Below, piece by piece: positions 26,835-34,174 of a stretch of DNA of 64,000 nucleotides (its first letter is position 1; each line of letters begins with the position of its first letter). This DNA is from Pseudomonadota bacterium (lineage in GTDB: Bacteria; Myxococcota_A; UBA9160; SZUA-336), in assembly GCA_003247575.1 (NCBI GenBank), contig QJZC01000044.1:1-64000 (forward strand), in the 5' to 3' direction. Position numbers and translations under genes: made by a program. Below the pieces are notes generated by a model. That model saw only the letters and a list, made by a program, of their open reading frames with translations. It was not told the origin of the DNA and made no database searches.

Positions 26835-27443
26835 TCAGGCTCGTTCGCCTCGCATGTTTCGCAGCAACCGGAACTCGAGGTGTTTCTTCAGGTCTGGCCA
26901 TTCGCTCGCCAGGACGCTGAACATCACCGTATCGCGTATGGAGCCGTCGCGCCGCAGGGCGTGGTGTCGAATGATGCCATCCTGTTTGGCGCCGAGAGAC
27001 GCGATGGCACGCCGCGAGGCGAGATTGAAGTTGTCGGTTCGTAGCCCGACGACCTTGCATGCCAGAGTATCGAAGGCATGGCCGAACATTGCCAGCTTGC
27101 AAGCGGTGTTGACATGCGTGCGTTGCCAGCGGCGCGCGTACCACGTGTAGCCGATTTCGACCCGATCGACCTCTGCTACGATGTCGTGGTAGCGGGTCGT
27201 GCCGACGATTTCGCCGGAGCCGAGCTCGCGTACCGCCCACGGCAGCATGTGGCCGTCGGCTCGACCGGCCAGTGCACGCGCGACGTAGTGTCCCGTCTCA
27301 CTCGGCTCTGGAACTCCGGTGTACCAGAGATTCCAGAGCTCACCGTCGGCCGCAGCCTTCCCGAGCGCATCGACGTGATCGCGCTCGAGTGGCTCCAGCC
27401 GAATTCCGTGCCCTTCGAGTACGACAGGATATGGCTCGATCAT
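26835..27443 (-). CDS. GNAT-family N-acetyltransferase (RimJ/RimL type)
   Basis: A 202-residue acetyltransferase that uses acetyl-CoA to modify a protein N-terminus or small amine. The RimJ-like frame is visible: LEGHGIRLEPLERDHVDAL at the start, the IVGTTRYHDI strand, EIGYTWYARRWQRTHVN (the usual EIGYxL..WxGKG.A region, altered) and ALRRDGSIRDTVMFSVL near the end. The pyrophosphate loop Q/R-x-x-G-x-G/A is poorly kept (RRWQRTHVNTA), as in a subgroup of this family. Target unknown. GAGGAG is 6 nt upstream of ATG 27443. Confidence 0.83.
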   Translation of the reverse strand: MIEPYPVVLEGHGIRLEPLERDHVDALGKAAADGELWNLWYTGVPEPSETGHYVARALAGRADGHMLPWAVRELGSGEIVGTTRYHDIVAEVDRVEIGYTWYARRWQRTHVNTACKLAMFGHAFDTLACKVVGLRTDNFNLASRRAIASLGAKQDGIIRHHALRRDGSIRDTVMFSVLASEWPDLKKHLEFRLLRNMRGERA

Positions 27444-27539
27444 CCGGAGCTCCTCGACCCGAGGTACGCGACCGACTCCGAGCGAAGTGCCTCTGCGATC
27501 GAAGCCGCTACGCCGCTCCCCGCCTACGCCGCTCCCCGT

Positions 27540-27974
27540 CTAAGCAGCTCCGAGACGGCGCCCGATGCCGCCGATCAGCCCTGCTCCAGCCACTGCGATG
27601 ATGCCGAAGCGATTCCACAGGCTGCGCTGTGCCTGTGAGAAGGGATGCTGCGCCTCGAGTTCCGGGATCATGTCCGGCGGCAGGTCCGCGTACGTGTTGT
27701 CGCCGTCGAATGCTACCATGCCGCAGTCCCAGGTCCAGACATCGGCCCAGAACACGCCCAAACGTTCGCACTTGTAGGCGAGCTTCCAGCGCCCGTCGAG
27801 CTCGTCTCCCAGCTCGGGCGGCAGAGGGGCCACATCGAAGAACTCACTGCCCGTGTTGACGAACGCGATGCCACGTCGCCGTGCATGGGCGTCCCCAGGG
27901 TAGGTCAACGTTCCGATGAAGCAGAGGAAGAAGAAGGCAACGATGAAGGCGTTGCAGCGCGTGCGCGAGTTCAT
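27540..27974 (-). CDS. Uncharacterised exported protein
   Basis: A 144-residue protein I do not recognise. A signal peptide is clear: MNSRTRCNAFIVAFFFLCFI followed by a small-residue cleavage site at GDAHA. The mature part has paired Cys (KCERLG and WDCGMVAF) and aromatic residues, then a C-terminal hydrophobic helix (FGIIAVAGAGLIGGIG) that may anchor it in the membrane. GGACGGGA lies about 8 nt before the ATG. No conserved partner is evident; flanked by GNAT and hisI on the same strand. Confidence 0.6.
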   Translation of the reverse strand: MNSRTRCNAFIVAFFFLCFIGTLTYPGDAHARRRGIAFVNTGSEFFDVAPLPPELGDELDGRWKLAYKCERLGVFWADVWTWDCGMVAFDGDNTYADLPPDMIPELEAQHPFSQAQRSLWNRFGIIAVAGAGLIGGIGRRLGAA

Positions 27975-28206
27975 TTTGGGTCCCGTCCTGTCTCGGGTGG
28001 CAGATCCGCGAGTTGGGACGGAGTCCTCGTGCTGTACCGGGCAGTGCGGTCTACGGTCCTCGAACTCACCGCCAGAGCATCGGTGTATCACCCTGGTGCC
28101 TTGAGGCGCGACCGGGCAAGCTGCCACGAAAATCTGCCTCCGGAGTCGGGATGGGGGCGCGAAGGGCGGCGAGCTGCAGCCGAGCTGCCGCTTGCATTCC
28201 CGTGAT

Positions 28207-28668
28207 CTACGGCTGTCCCCTCGGATCGTCTCCTCTCGGTTCATCTCGAAGGGCGAGCCGTCGTTCGCAGAACTCGAGCTGCTCTCCGCCGGGGCCCAGG
28301 CTCCGGTAGTAGCAGGACTTGCGTGTGTGGCCATCCGAGCTGCGCGTGTGGCAGACGCCCGCGCGCGGCCGCACGCAGTAGAGCAGTGAGTTCTGTTCGC
28401 AGTTGACGCGAACCTCGACCAGGTCGAGCACATCGCCCGAGGAAGCGCCCTTGTACCATAGCTCGTTCCGCGAGGTGGACCAGAGCACCGCAGTGCGCGT
28501 CTCTAGACTCTTCTCCAGGGCAAGCGCGTTTGCATACCCGATGAAGAGAACCTCACCGCTATCGACATTCTGCAAGACGACCGGCACTACGCACGCACCG
28601 GTTCTCGCGACTCGTTGCAGCTTGTCGAAGTCGAGCTGAAGCTCGATGCCCTCCTCGAGCAAGTTCAT
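28207..28668 (-). CDS. hisI: Phosphoribosyl-AMP cyclohydrolase (HisI-like)
   Basis: A 153-residue HisI-family protein (opening of the adenine ring of phosphoribosyl-AMP, third step of histidine synthesis). Family blocks: EVLFIGYANALALEKSLET, LWSTSRNELWYKGASSGDV and SCYYRSL. The three zinc cysteines are kept (VNCEQN, AGVCHT, SCYYR). The canonical D-C-D-x-D metal motif is NCEQN here, so all three Asp positions differ (Asn, Glu, Asn). This may mark a divergent subfamily with altered metal use or function. GGAGAG is 9 nt before ATG 28668. No other histidine gene is in the window. Confidence 0.8.
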   Translation of the reverse strand: MNLLEEGIELQLDFDKLQRVARTGACVVPVVLQNVDSGEVLFIGYANALALEKSLETRTAVLWSTSRNELWYKGASSGDVLDLVEVRVNCEQNSLLYCVRPRAGVCHTRSSDGHTRKSCYYRSLGPGGEQLEFCERRLALRDEPRGDDPRGQP

Positions 28669-28795
28669 TGTCGTGTCTCTCCATTGACCGGCCGAATCTT
28701 GCGCGGCGGCGTTTACCCTCGCGCCGATTCCGCCTAGACTGCCGCGGCGCGCTGCGGGCAGCAAACTGGGCGCCCAGCGCGAACGAGGCACGGCA

Positions 28796-29185
28796 TTGAG
28801 ATCTTCGAGTGATATCGGTCCGAGCGGGCGCTCCGCGTACTCCTGTGTGCTTGCCGTGGCGCTTCTCTGCGTTGCTCCCTCATGCAACGACTCCGATTCG
28901 GATCCGTCGCGGCCCGTGGATCTCGTGAGTCGAGGAGCCGAGGTCTACAAGGCCAACTGCGTGGTTTGTCACCATCCCGATCCCGCGCGCGAAGGAAGCG
29001 TCGGTCCCGCGGTCGCGGGCAGCTCGCGCGAGTTGGTTGCCGCTCGGGTCCTCGCGCGCGAGTATCCGGCCGGCTACACGCCGAAGAAGGACTCGATGCT
29101 GATGCCGGCCATGCCCTTTCTCGAGTCCGAGATCGATGCGCTGAGCGCCTTCCTTGCGGCAGCGGGTGATCGGGGACAGCCGTAG
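28796..29185 (+). CDS. Monoheme cytochrome c, probable lipoprotein
   Basis: A 129-residue class I cytochrome c. The N-terminus has a hydrophobic stretch (YSCVLAVALLCVAPSC) that ends in a lipobox-like APSC, so lipid anchoring is plausible. One heme site, CVVCH, and a distal Met in MLMPAMPF. The only workable start is TTG 28796, with GAGG 8 nt upstream. It is convergent with the PuuD-like membrane protein gene and could supply the cytochrome part that full-length PuuD proteins carry at their C-terminus. Confidence 0.8.
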   Translation: MRSSSDIGPSGRSAYSCVLAVALLCVAPSCNDSDSDPSRPVDLVSRGAEVYKANCVVCHHPDPAREGSVGPAVAGSSRELVAARVLAREYPAGYTPKKDSMLMPAMPFLESEIDALSAFLAAAGDRGQP

Positions 29186-29223
29186 CCCGTCCGAGCGTCG
29201 TATGCGCGCGGTGCCGCGGCGGT

Positions 29224-29244
29224 GCGAAATGCCGCTCATTTCGC
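29224..29244. terminator. Hairpin between convergent cytochrome and PuuD-like genes
   Basis: GCGAAATG and CATTTCGC form a perfect 8-bp stem with a CCGCT loop, midway between the two stops (29185 and 29256). A bidirectional terminator is the natural reading. Confidence 0.55.
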
Positions 29245-29255
29245 CCCGCATTCCA

Positions 29256-29939
29256 CTAGACGAGCGCGAAGGCAGCTCCACCCAGGATGACGGTGAGAGC
29301 CAGCCCGGCGTGGATCACGCCGAAGATCGATCCTAGGGGCTTCTGTGTCGCTGCGGTCCCCAGCCAGATGTTGGCTTCGATCAAGAGAATCGACACGAGT
29401 GCGAGGATCCAGTAGAGCCCGCGTTTGGGATCCGCCGACTGCAGCCAGATGCCGTGAGAGGCACTGGCCATGAAGAACAGCATCGGGAAAGAGAACAAGG
29501 TGTTCGTCCGCGACGCGCGTGCCGCGATCGGTGCACGGGCTGTGGCCTGCGGGTCGGGCTCGCCGCCCGCGGCGACTGCTTCCGCGGAGGCGATGGCGAG
29601 CTTCTGGATCGGCCAGATTACGAACCACACGTTGAACCACATGAAGGTGCCCATCAGGCCGCCCGTCAAGATCAACGTCAACGCCGCCGCGTTGTAGCCC
29701 CCCTGATGCGCGTTGAGCATCATGTAGCTCCAGCCGGAAAGGAAGGTGAACATGGCTCCCCAGCGGAACCACCAGAGCGCGTTGGGAACCAGTCCGCGCA
29801 TCATGGCGCTGCGCGCTTGACCGCCGAGTTCGGATCCGAAGAAGGGCGTCTGGATGCAGTTGAAGTAGTAGAGGACTCCGACCCAGGTGATTCCTGCTAG
29901 GAAGTGCAGGTATCGGAGCAGGAACAGAAGCGAATCCAT
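29256..29939 (-). CDS. PuuD-type membrane protein (urate oxidase N-terminal domain)
   Basis: A 227-residue polytopic membrane protein with about six to seven hydrophobic helices. LRYLHFLAGITWVGVLYYFN, WWFRWGAMFTFLSGWSYM and NVWFVIWPIQK are typical of the membrane domain of PuuD, a cytochrome-linked urate hydroxylase. Full-length PuuD adds a C-terminal cytochrome c domain that is absent here. Many short members occur in genomes without purine breakdown genes, so urate as substrate is uncertain. GGGGAGG is 7 nt before ATG 29939. Convergent with a small cytochrome c lipoprotein gene. Confidence 0.75.
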   Translation of the reverse strand: MDSLLFLLRYLHFLAGITWVGVLYYFNCIQTPFFGSELGGQARSAMMRGLVPNALWWFRWGAMFTFLSGWSYMMLNAHQGGYNAAALTLILTGGLMGTFMWFNVWFVIWPIQKLAIASAEAVAAGGEPDPQATARAPIAARASRTNTLFSFPMLFFMASASHGIWLQSADPKRGLYWILALVSILLIEANIWLGTAATQKPLGSIFGVIHAGLALTVILGGAAFALV

Positions 29940-30128
29940 GCACGTGCCTCCCCGGCTGTGTCGCCTCGCGATCCCCTGGTGCTGCGGCTCGGGGCGGGAG
30001 CAGGTTTCGCAGCGTTAGGCCCCGTTTGTTATCGCCAGCGGGAGCTACGCTTGTCAATCACTCCTCGCTGGGAGCGGCGACCGAGCCGTGCATGCGAGAT
30101 GCACGGGAGGCAACGAGCGGCGCAGGTC

Positions 30129-30515
30129 TCAGCGGCCGCGGCGTCGGTCTGCGAAGGGGAAGGCGCGCTGCCGGCTGCGGGGTCCGCCGTCTCCCTGAAG
30201 CTCGTCGGGGCGGCGCGAGCCGAACATTCGACGCGTGGGTACGTAGCGATCGGAGCTCAGCTTGCGCGCGAATTCAGGATCGCATCCACAGGAGCAGCGA
30301 CCGCTGCCGGCGCAACCGCCGCAACAGTACCAGACCTCTCCGCGTCGGCTCGCAGCGTAGCCCAGCGCGCATCCACAGCTCGAGCAGGTTCCCGAAACGG
30401 GCGCATGTGCAGCCCCCGGGTCCGACCGGGCCTCGGCGGGCCGATTCGAAGGGCTGGCCATCGGGCTGGATTTCGAGTCGGAGGCGGCGATCGCGGTCTT
30501 CGAATCTTCACTCAT
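30129..30515 (-). CDS. Small Cys-rich, metallothionein-like protein
   Basis: A 128-residue protein whose core (residues about 43-80) holds nine cysteines in three triplets: TCSSCGC, WYCCGGC and RCSCGC. The spacing recalls bacterial metallothioneins or a compact zinc-binding knuckle, but I cannot assign a family with confidence. The N-terminal 40 residues are Ser/Ala/Pro-rich and the C-terminal 45 are Arg-rich, both probably disordered. The start ATG overlaps the stop of the GH36-like gene as ATGA, giving translational coupling and real support for it being a gene. Metal storage or a zinc/copper-binding accessory role is inference. Confidence 0.6.
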   Translation of the reverse strand: MSEDSKTAIAASDSKSSPMASPSNRPAEARSDPGAAHAPVSGTCSSCGCALGYAASRRGEVWYCCGGCAGSGRCSCGCDPEFARKLSSDRYVPTRRMFGSRRPDELQGDGGPRSRQRAFPFADRRRGR

Positions 30516-32827
30516 GCTTCGGCCTCGGGTTCGGGGATGATCTCGGAGAGCGCGAATTCTAGGTTGCCTTCGAACGCGACGCACGCCGCCAGTGGTGCGT
30601 TCTGGCCGTCGCGGCTCACCCAAACCTCACCGTGGCGATTGCCTGGAAGCTGTAGGCGAATCGCGATCGCCCCACTCGGCAATATGCGCAGCCGCGAGGT
30701 TTCGAGCGCGCCCGCGCACAAGTGGATGCCGGATCCGACCACGCGTGGACGCTCGTCTACCGGCGTGACACGCAGCCATAGACAGCCGTGGCCAGGTACG
30801 TCTGAAAGCTCGACCACCCCGTTCGAGGCATTCAGGAAGGACTGCCCCAGGATGTCCCAGACGAAGACAGGGGGGGTGATGCCGAGGCGCTCCAGATCGA
30901 TCTGGAGGGAGGCGCTGCGTCGTGAGAAGTTCATCCGGAAGACCAGATGGCTCCCGTCCGGAAAGGCCGTTACGAGTCCATCGTTCCGCGTATCGAGGCT
31001 GGCACTGGGGCGACCGCTCGCCGGACTCAGCTGCCGGAAGAGCTGGATGGCCGTGCTGTCGAGATCCCGCGGCCGATCCGCGAGGGCGACCGGACTGCCC
31101 GTCGCGGCTGCCAGGATCGCCAGGCTCAGTCGCTCGTCTGGATCGAGATCGTTGCTCGCCTCCGCGAGCCGCAGGGGGCCTACCTCATGCACCCAGAGCC
31201 GCTGGTGAAGCGGTGCGCGCACCAGCAGATTCCGCAGGGCTACCTCGGCCGAGCCGCCCGAGTCTACTCCTCGCGCACCCAGACGCGGGGACCAGAACGG
31301 TCCCCAGTCGGGCCCACAGCGGACGATGTCCAGGAGGCCTGCGGAGGGGCCGATCGGCGCTCGTTCCCCCACCAGACAGGTCTGGCCGCTCGGCTCGACC
31401 GGGCCGCGCAGCGCCTCGAGCGCCTGTCGGTATGCCTCCGCAGTTCCGAGTTCGGGCCGTTTGCGCGCTCCCGGCAGCAGGCCGACATCGAGATAGCGCA
31501 GCGCGATCTGGTCGAATCCGAGCCCCCGGATCGTATCTCCCAGTTTCTGGAGCCAATCCAACACCTCTGGATGCGAGGGGTCCAGCACGAAGACCGAGCC
31601 CCACACGTCGGGGAGGGGATAGGGTGGTCGCAAGGGGCCGCCTTCCGTGGTCCGGAGCAGCCACTCCGGGTGACGCTCGGCCAGGCGCGAGTTCTCGGAT
31701 ACGAGAAAGGGTGCGATCCAGATCCGGGGGGTCAGTCCAGCGCGACGGATCTCCTGGGCCAGAGCTCCTGGGCCTTGGGGAAAGCCTGCGCTGGGAGTCA
31801 GCCAGTCGCCGAGATAGGGGGCATAGTTGCCGCCGACTTCGAACACCGTCTCCTCGGAAGTGCGGCAGCGCACCGCCTCGTCGAGCGACTCCGCGAACTG
31901 GGACGAGTCGTGCGCGTCCTGTGAGGAGAAGCAGCCAGCGAGGCGTCGCCCGGGAACACTGGCCTGCATCTCGCGGCCCGTGTGGGCGGCCCAGTTCACG
32001 AGCCCTTCCTCCCCTGGGGTGCTGACTCCGATCCATAGCTTCTCGGACGCCAGCCGGGAGCGGGGCGGGAGCATCAAGGCTTCGGTGAAGGACGAAGCCG
32101 TGAGCTGCTGGATGCGGGCTCCGTTGACGCGCGCGAAGACGAACGAAAGGAAGCGATCGTGGCTGATGAAGCCCAAGGTGAGCTCTTCGGCTTCCGGGGT
32201 CGAGGCTCCTCCGGACTCACAGGGCGGCCGCAACGACGTGACGAAGTCGGAGACGTGCAGCCCCCAAGCGGGAGCCGGCGTGAAGGGCCCCCGATGCTCT
32301 GGCCGCGCCTTTGCGAAGGGTTGGAGCCAGGGGGAGGAACCGAGCCTGCGCCAGCGAGCCGGCGCGTCAGTGTGGAACCCCATCTCGAGGATCTGAGTCC
32401 CCATGGGATGCGTCAGCCGTAGCTCGCTCGCCTCCTCCTCTGCGTTCCAGCAGAGGGCATCGAGCGCGTCTACACGCACGGAGTCGATACCCCGATTCGC
32501 GAGTGTGAACTTGAGGGAGATCCCGGGCCAGTCTTCGGCCAGATCGATGTCGGCGCACAGCCACAGCTTCGCGGAGAGGCGGCTCTCCAGATGGACACGC
32601 GATGCGACACCTGAGCGTGTGCGCAGGGTGCCGGATCCCTCGAGAACTGGGTCGGTCGCCACGAGCGCACCTCGCTCGGTGATCACGCGGGGTTGGAAGC
32701 CCCGCAGCCGCGTGGCTCCGGAGGTGCTCTCGAGATCCATGCGAAGGCTCACCAGGTCGACCGTCAGGCGGAGGCGAGCGTTCGATAGGTGTATCTCGTT
32801 CTGTTCCTTCGAAATCCTGACCGTCAT
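30512..32827 (-). CDS. GH36-family (alpha-galactosidase fold) protein, probably inactive
   Basis: A 771-residue protein with the GH36 layout: N-terminal beta-supersandwich (about 1-320), TIM barrel (about 330-640) and C-terminal beta-domain. Barrel landmarks are LGDWLTPSAGFPQGPGALAQ, LTPRIWIAPFLVSENSRLAE, VFVLDPSHPEVLDWL and ERAPIGPSAGLLDIVRCGPD. At the nucleophile position, where active enzymes read KxDFLYAG, this protein reads ALRYLDVG, giving Arg444 instead of Asp; the acid/base Asp507 (GPDWGPFW) is kept. The later NDPD-type motif is also gone (HEVGPL). No signal peptide, so cytosolic. A pseudo-glycosidase or a binding/regulatory role is inferred. It is coupled to the downstream Cys-rich gene. 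Confidence 0.72.
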   Translation of the reverse strand: MTVRISKEQNEIHLSNARLRLTVDLVSLRMDLESTSGATRLRGFQPRVITERGALVATDPVLEGSGTLRTRSGVASRVHLESRLSAKLWLCADIDLAEDWPGISLKFTLANRGIDSVRVDALDALCWNAEEEASELRLTHPMGTQILEMGFHTDAPARWRRLGSSPWLQPFAKARPEHRGPFTPAPAWGLHVSDFVTSLRPPCESGGASTPEAEELTLGFISHDRFLSFVFARVNGARIQQLTASSFTEALMLPPRSRLASEKLWIGVSTPGEEGLVNWAAHTGREMQASVPGRRLAGCFSSQDAHDSSQFAESLDEAVRCRTSEETVFEVGGNYAPYLGDWLTPSAGFPQGPGALAQEIRRAGLTPRIWIAPFLVSENSRLAERHPEWLLRTTEGGPLRPPYPLPDVWGSVFVLDPSHPEVLDWLQKLGDTIRGLGFDQIALRYLDVGLLPGARKRPELGTAEAYRQALEALRGPVEPSGQTCLVGERAPIGPSAGLLDIVRCGPDWGPFWSPRLGARGVDSGGSAEVALRNLLVRAPLHQRLWVHEVGPLRLAEASNDLDPDERLSLAILAAATGSPVALADRPRDLDSTAIQLFRQLSPASGRPSASLDTRNDGLVTAFPDGSHLVFRMNFSRRSASLQIDLERLGITPPVFVWDILGQSFLNASNGVVELSDVPGHGCLWLRVTPVDERPRVVGSGIHLCAGALETSRLRILPSGAIAIRLQLPGNRHGEVWVSRDGQNAPLAACVAFEGNLEFALSEIIPEPEAEA

Positions 32828-33124
32828 GACGCGGATGCCCTCGCCGCTATACTGCGCGCAGCCACTCCCCCTCGCGCCGAGGGGAGTGGAGCGAGAGGGT
32901 GGGGGCCCACGCGTTGACGTCCGGATCCATGCACTCTCGAGACTGCCTCTTGCCGCGGCTCGGGTCAGCCCCCTGCATCTCTCGGTGAGACCGCCGCGTC
33001 GTGAATGTAGTTAGGTTTTCTTATTTCCTGGCCGGGCCCGTGGGGCTCGACCACGTATCCTCGGTGGCGTCCCCAGGCGCCGATCGCGGAGTCGCCGCGC
33101 ACGACCCGGGGCCGGTGCCGCCGG

Positions 33125-33184
33125 GTCAAGACATTCTGGGTCGAGGTGATCCGGGTCGAAGCATTCCGAGTCGGAACATTCCGC
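33125..33184 (+). repeat. Four degenerate 15-bp tandem repeats upstream of pyrE
   Basis: Units at 33125, 33140, 33155 and 33170: GTCAAGACATTCTGG, GTCGAGGTGATCCGG, GTCGAAGCATTCCGA and GTCGGAACATTCCGC. All begin GTC and share a (C/G)ATTC(C/T)G-like second half. The last unit runs into the hairpin at 33177-33207. The array is 70 bp from the pyrE start. Confidence 0.65.
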
Positions 33185-33207
33185 CCCCGCAAGGGGGCTT
33201 CGGAATG
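33177..33207 (+). promoter_or_regulatory. Stem-loop in the pyrE leader
   Basis: CATTCCG-CCCCC pairs with GGGGG-CTT-CGGAATG: a 12-bp stem with a 3-nt bulge and a GCAA (GNRA) tetraloop, ending 48 nt before the pyrE ATG. It could be an attenuator-like element, as pyrimidine genes are often controlled in their leaders, but no U-run follows. Confidence 0.45.
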
Positions 33208-33255
33208 CTGCTCGTGTCCGGGAGCAGCCATCCAGATGAAAGGAGCTAGGGGCCT

Positions 33256-33864
33256 ATGGTAGCGCGTGAAATCGCAGGTGAGTTGCTCCGAATTGGTGCC
33301 TTGGAGATTCGCCCGGATCCTGATTGCTGGTTCACGTGGTCTTCGGGGCGGCGAGCACCGATCTACTGCGACAACCGGCGGATCATCTCCTATCCGAACG
33401 TTCGCGCACTGGTTGCGCGTGCGTTGGCCGACTCCATCAAGCAGCACCACCCACAGGTAGAGGTCATCGCCGGGACCGCGACCGCCGGCATCCCCCATGC
33501 CGCATGGGTGGCCGAGCTGCTCGAGCTTCCCATGGTCTACGTGCGGGGAGGTGCCAAGGGGCATGGTCAGGGCAAGCAGGTCGAGGGGCGTCCGCTCGAG
33601 GGCGAAGCAGTGGTGCTGGTCGAGGACCTGGTTTCGTTCGGAGGCAGCGCAAAGAGCGCAGTCGAGGCGCTGCGCGCAGAAGCTGGGAAGGTGCTCGGTG
33701 TGCAGTCGATCGTGACCTATGGGTTTCCCGCTGCCAGGCGCTGTTTCGAGAAGCTGGGTGTTCCCCTACACTCTCTCGTGACGTACGATGATCTGCTGGA
33801 TCAGATGGAGCTCGATGCGTCGCAACGACGAGCCCTCGAGGAGTGGAGGGAGTGCACTGAGTAA
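33256..33864 (+). CDS. pyrE: Orotate phosphoribosyltransferase
   Basis: A 202-residue type I phosphoribosyltransferase (orotate + PRPP to orotidine 5'-phosphate, pyrimidine synthesis, cytosol). The PRPP-binding loop is VVLVEDLVSFGGSA, and the flexible-loop region MVYVRGGAKGHGQGKQVEG is as in PyrE; FTWSSGRRAPIYCDNR near the N-terminus is diagnostic. AAAGGAG precedes ATG 33256. It is monocistronic here, without other pyr genes, behind a leader with tandem repeats and a strong stem-loop. Confidence 0.93.
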   Translation: MVAREIAGELLRIGALEIRPDPDCWFTWSSGRRAPIYCDNRRIISYPNVRALVARALADSIKQHHPQVEVIAGTATAGIPHAAWVAELLELPMVYVRGGAKGHGQGKQVEGRPLEGEAVVLVEDLVSFGGSAKSAVEALRAEAGKVLGVQSIVTYGFPAARRCFEKLGVPLHSLVTYDDLLDQMELDASQRRALEEWRECTE

Positions 33865-34174
33865 TCGGTCAATCGCTCGGCAAGGTGCCGAAACTCTTGC
33901 GAAAGCAGGGCCTGCGAAAGCATCTGATTCTACAACGGGCGCAAAGTCCCCCGTTCGCGATTCATTCTAGGTATCCGGTCATTTCCAGGGGTTTTTCTAG
34001 ACGCAAATCGGGGTAAGATCAAGCAGGTCAGAGTGTCTGTCAGCGCGCTTGCGATGTGTGCGCTCGGCGCAGGCCGCACGCGCGGATGCTACAGATTTTC
34101 GTTACCCACGAAGCGTTTCGGCGCCGTCGGGCGTGTTCTTCGGCGTGATCGCTTCGATCGAACGGAGAATGCCT
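33865..34174. other. Intergenic region after pyrE
   Basis: About 310 bp, visibly less GC-rich than the surroundings in its middle. AACGGG (33934-33939) and CCCGTT (33950-33955) form a 6-bp stem with a 10-nt loop about 70 nt after pyrE, a weak terminator candidate. It should contain the promoter of the SUKH-like gene, which I cannot locate. Confidence 0.35.

Larger units (their letters stand above)
32828..33255. other. Divergent region upstream of pyrE with hairpins and repeats
   Basis: About 430 bp between the GH36-like gene and pyrE. It contains TATACT at 32848-32853 (possible -10), a hairpin at 32862-32889 (CCACTCCCC and GGGGAGTGG arms with one bulged C), four 15-bp repeats at 33125-33184 and a second hairpin at 33177-33207. 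A GTG-started 82-codon frame (33001-33249) spans the repeats and stops 6 nt before pyrE; it lacks a ribosome binding site and I do not call it a gene, though a leader peptide cannot be excluded. Confidence 0.4.

Noticed and set aside
33125..33184. Possible CRISPR array
   Set aside because: Units are contiguous 15-mers without spacers, degenerate, and no cas gene is present.
33001..33249. 82-codon leader-peptide candidate before pyrE
   Set aside because: No ribosome binding site and a Pro/Gly-rich product created by the DNA repeats; kept only as a remark in the region entry.
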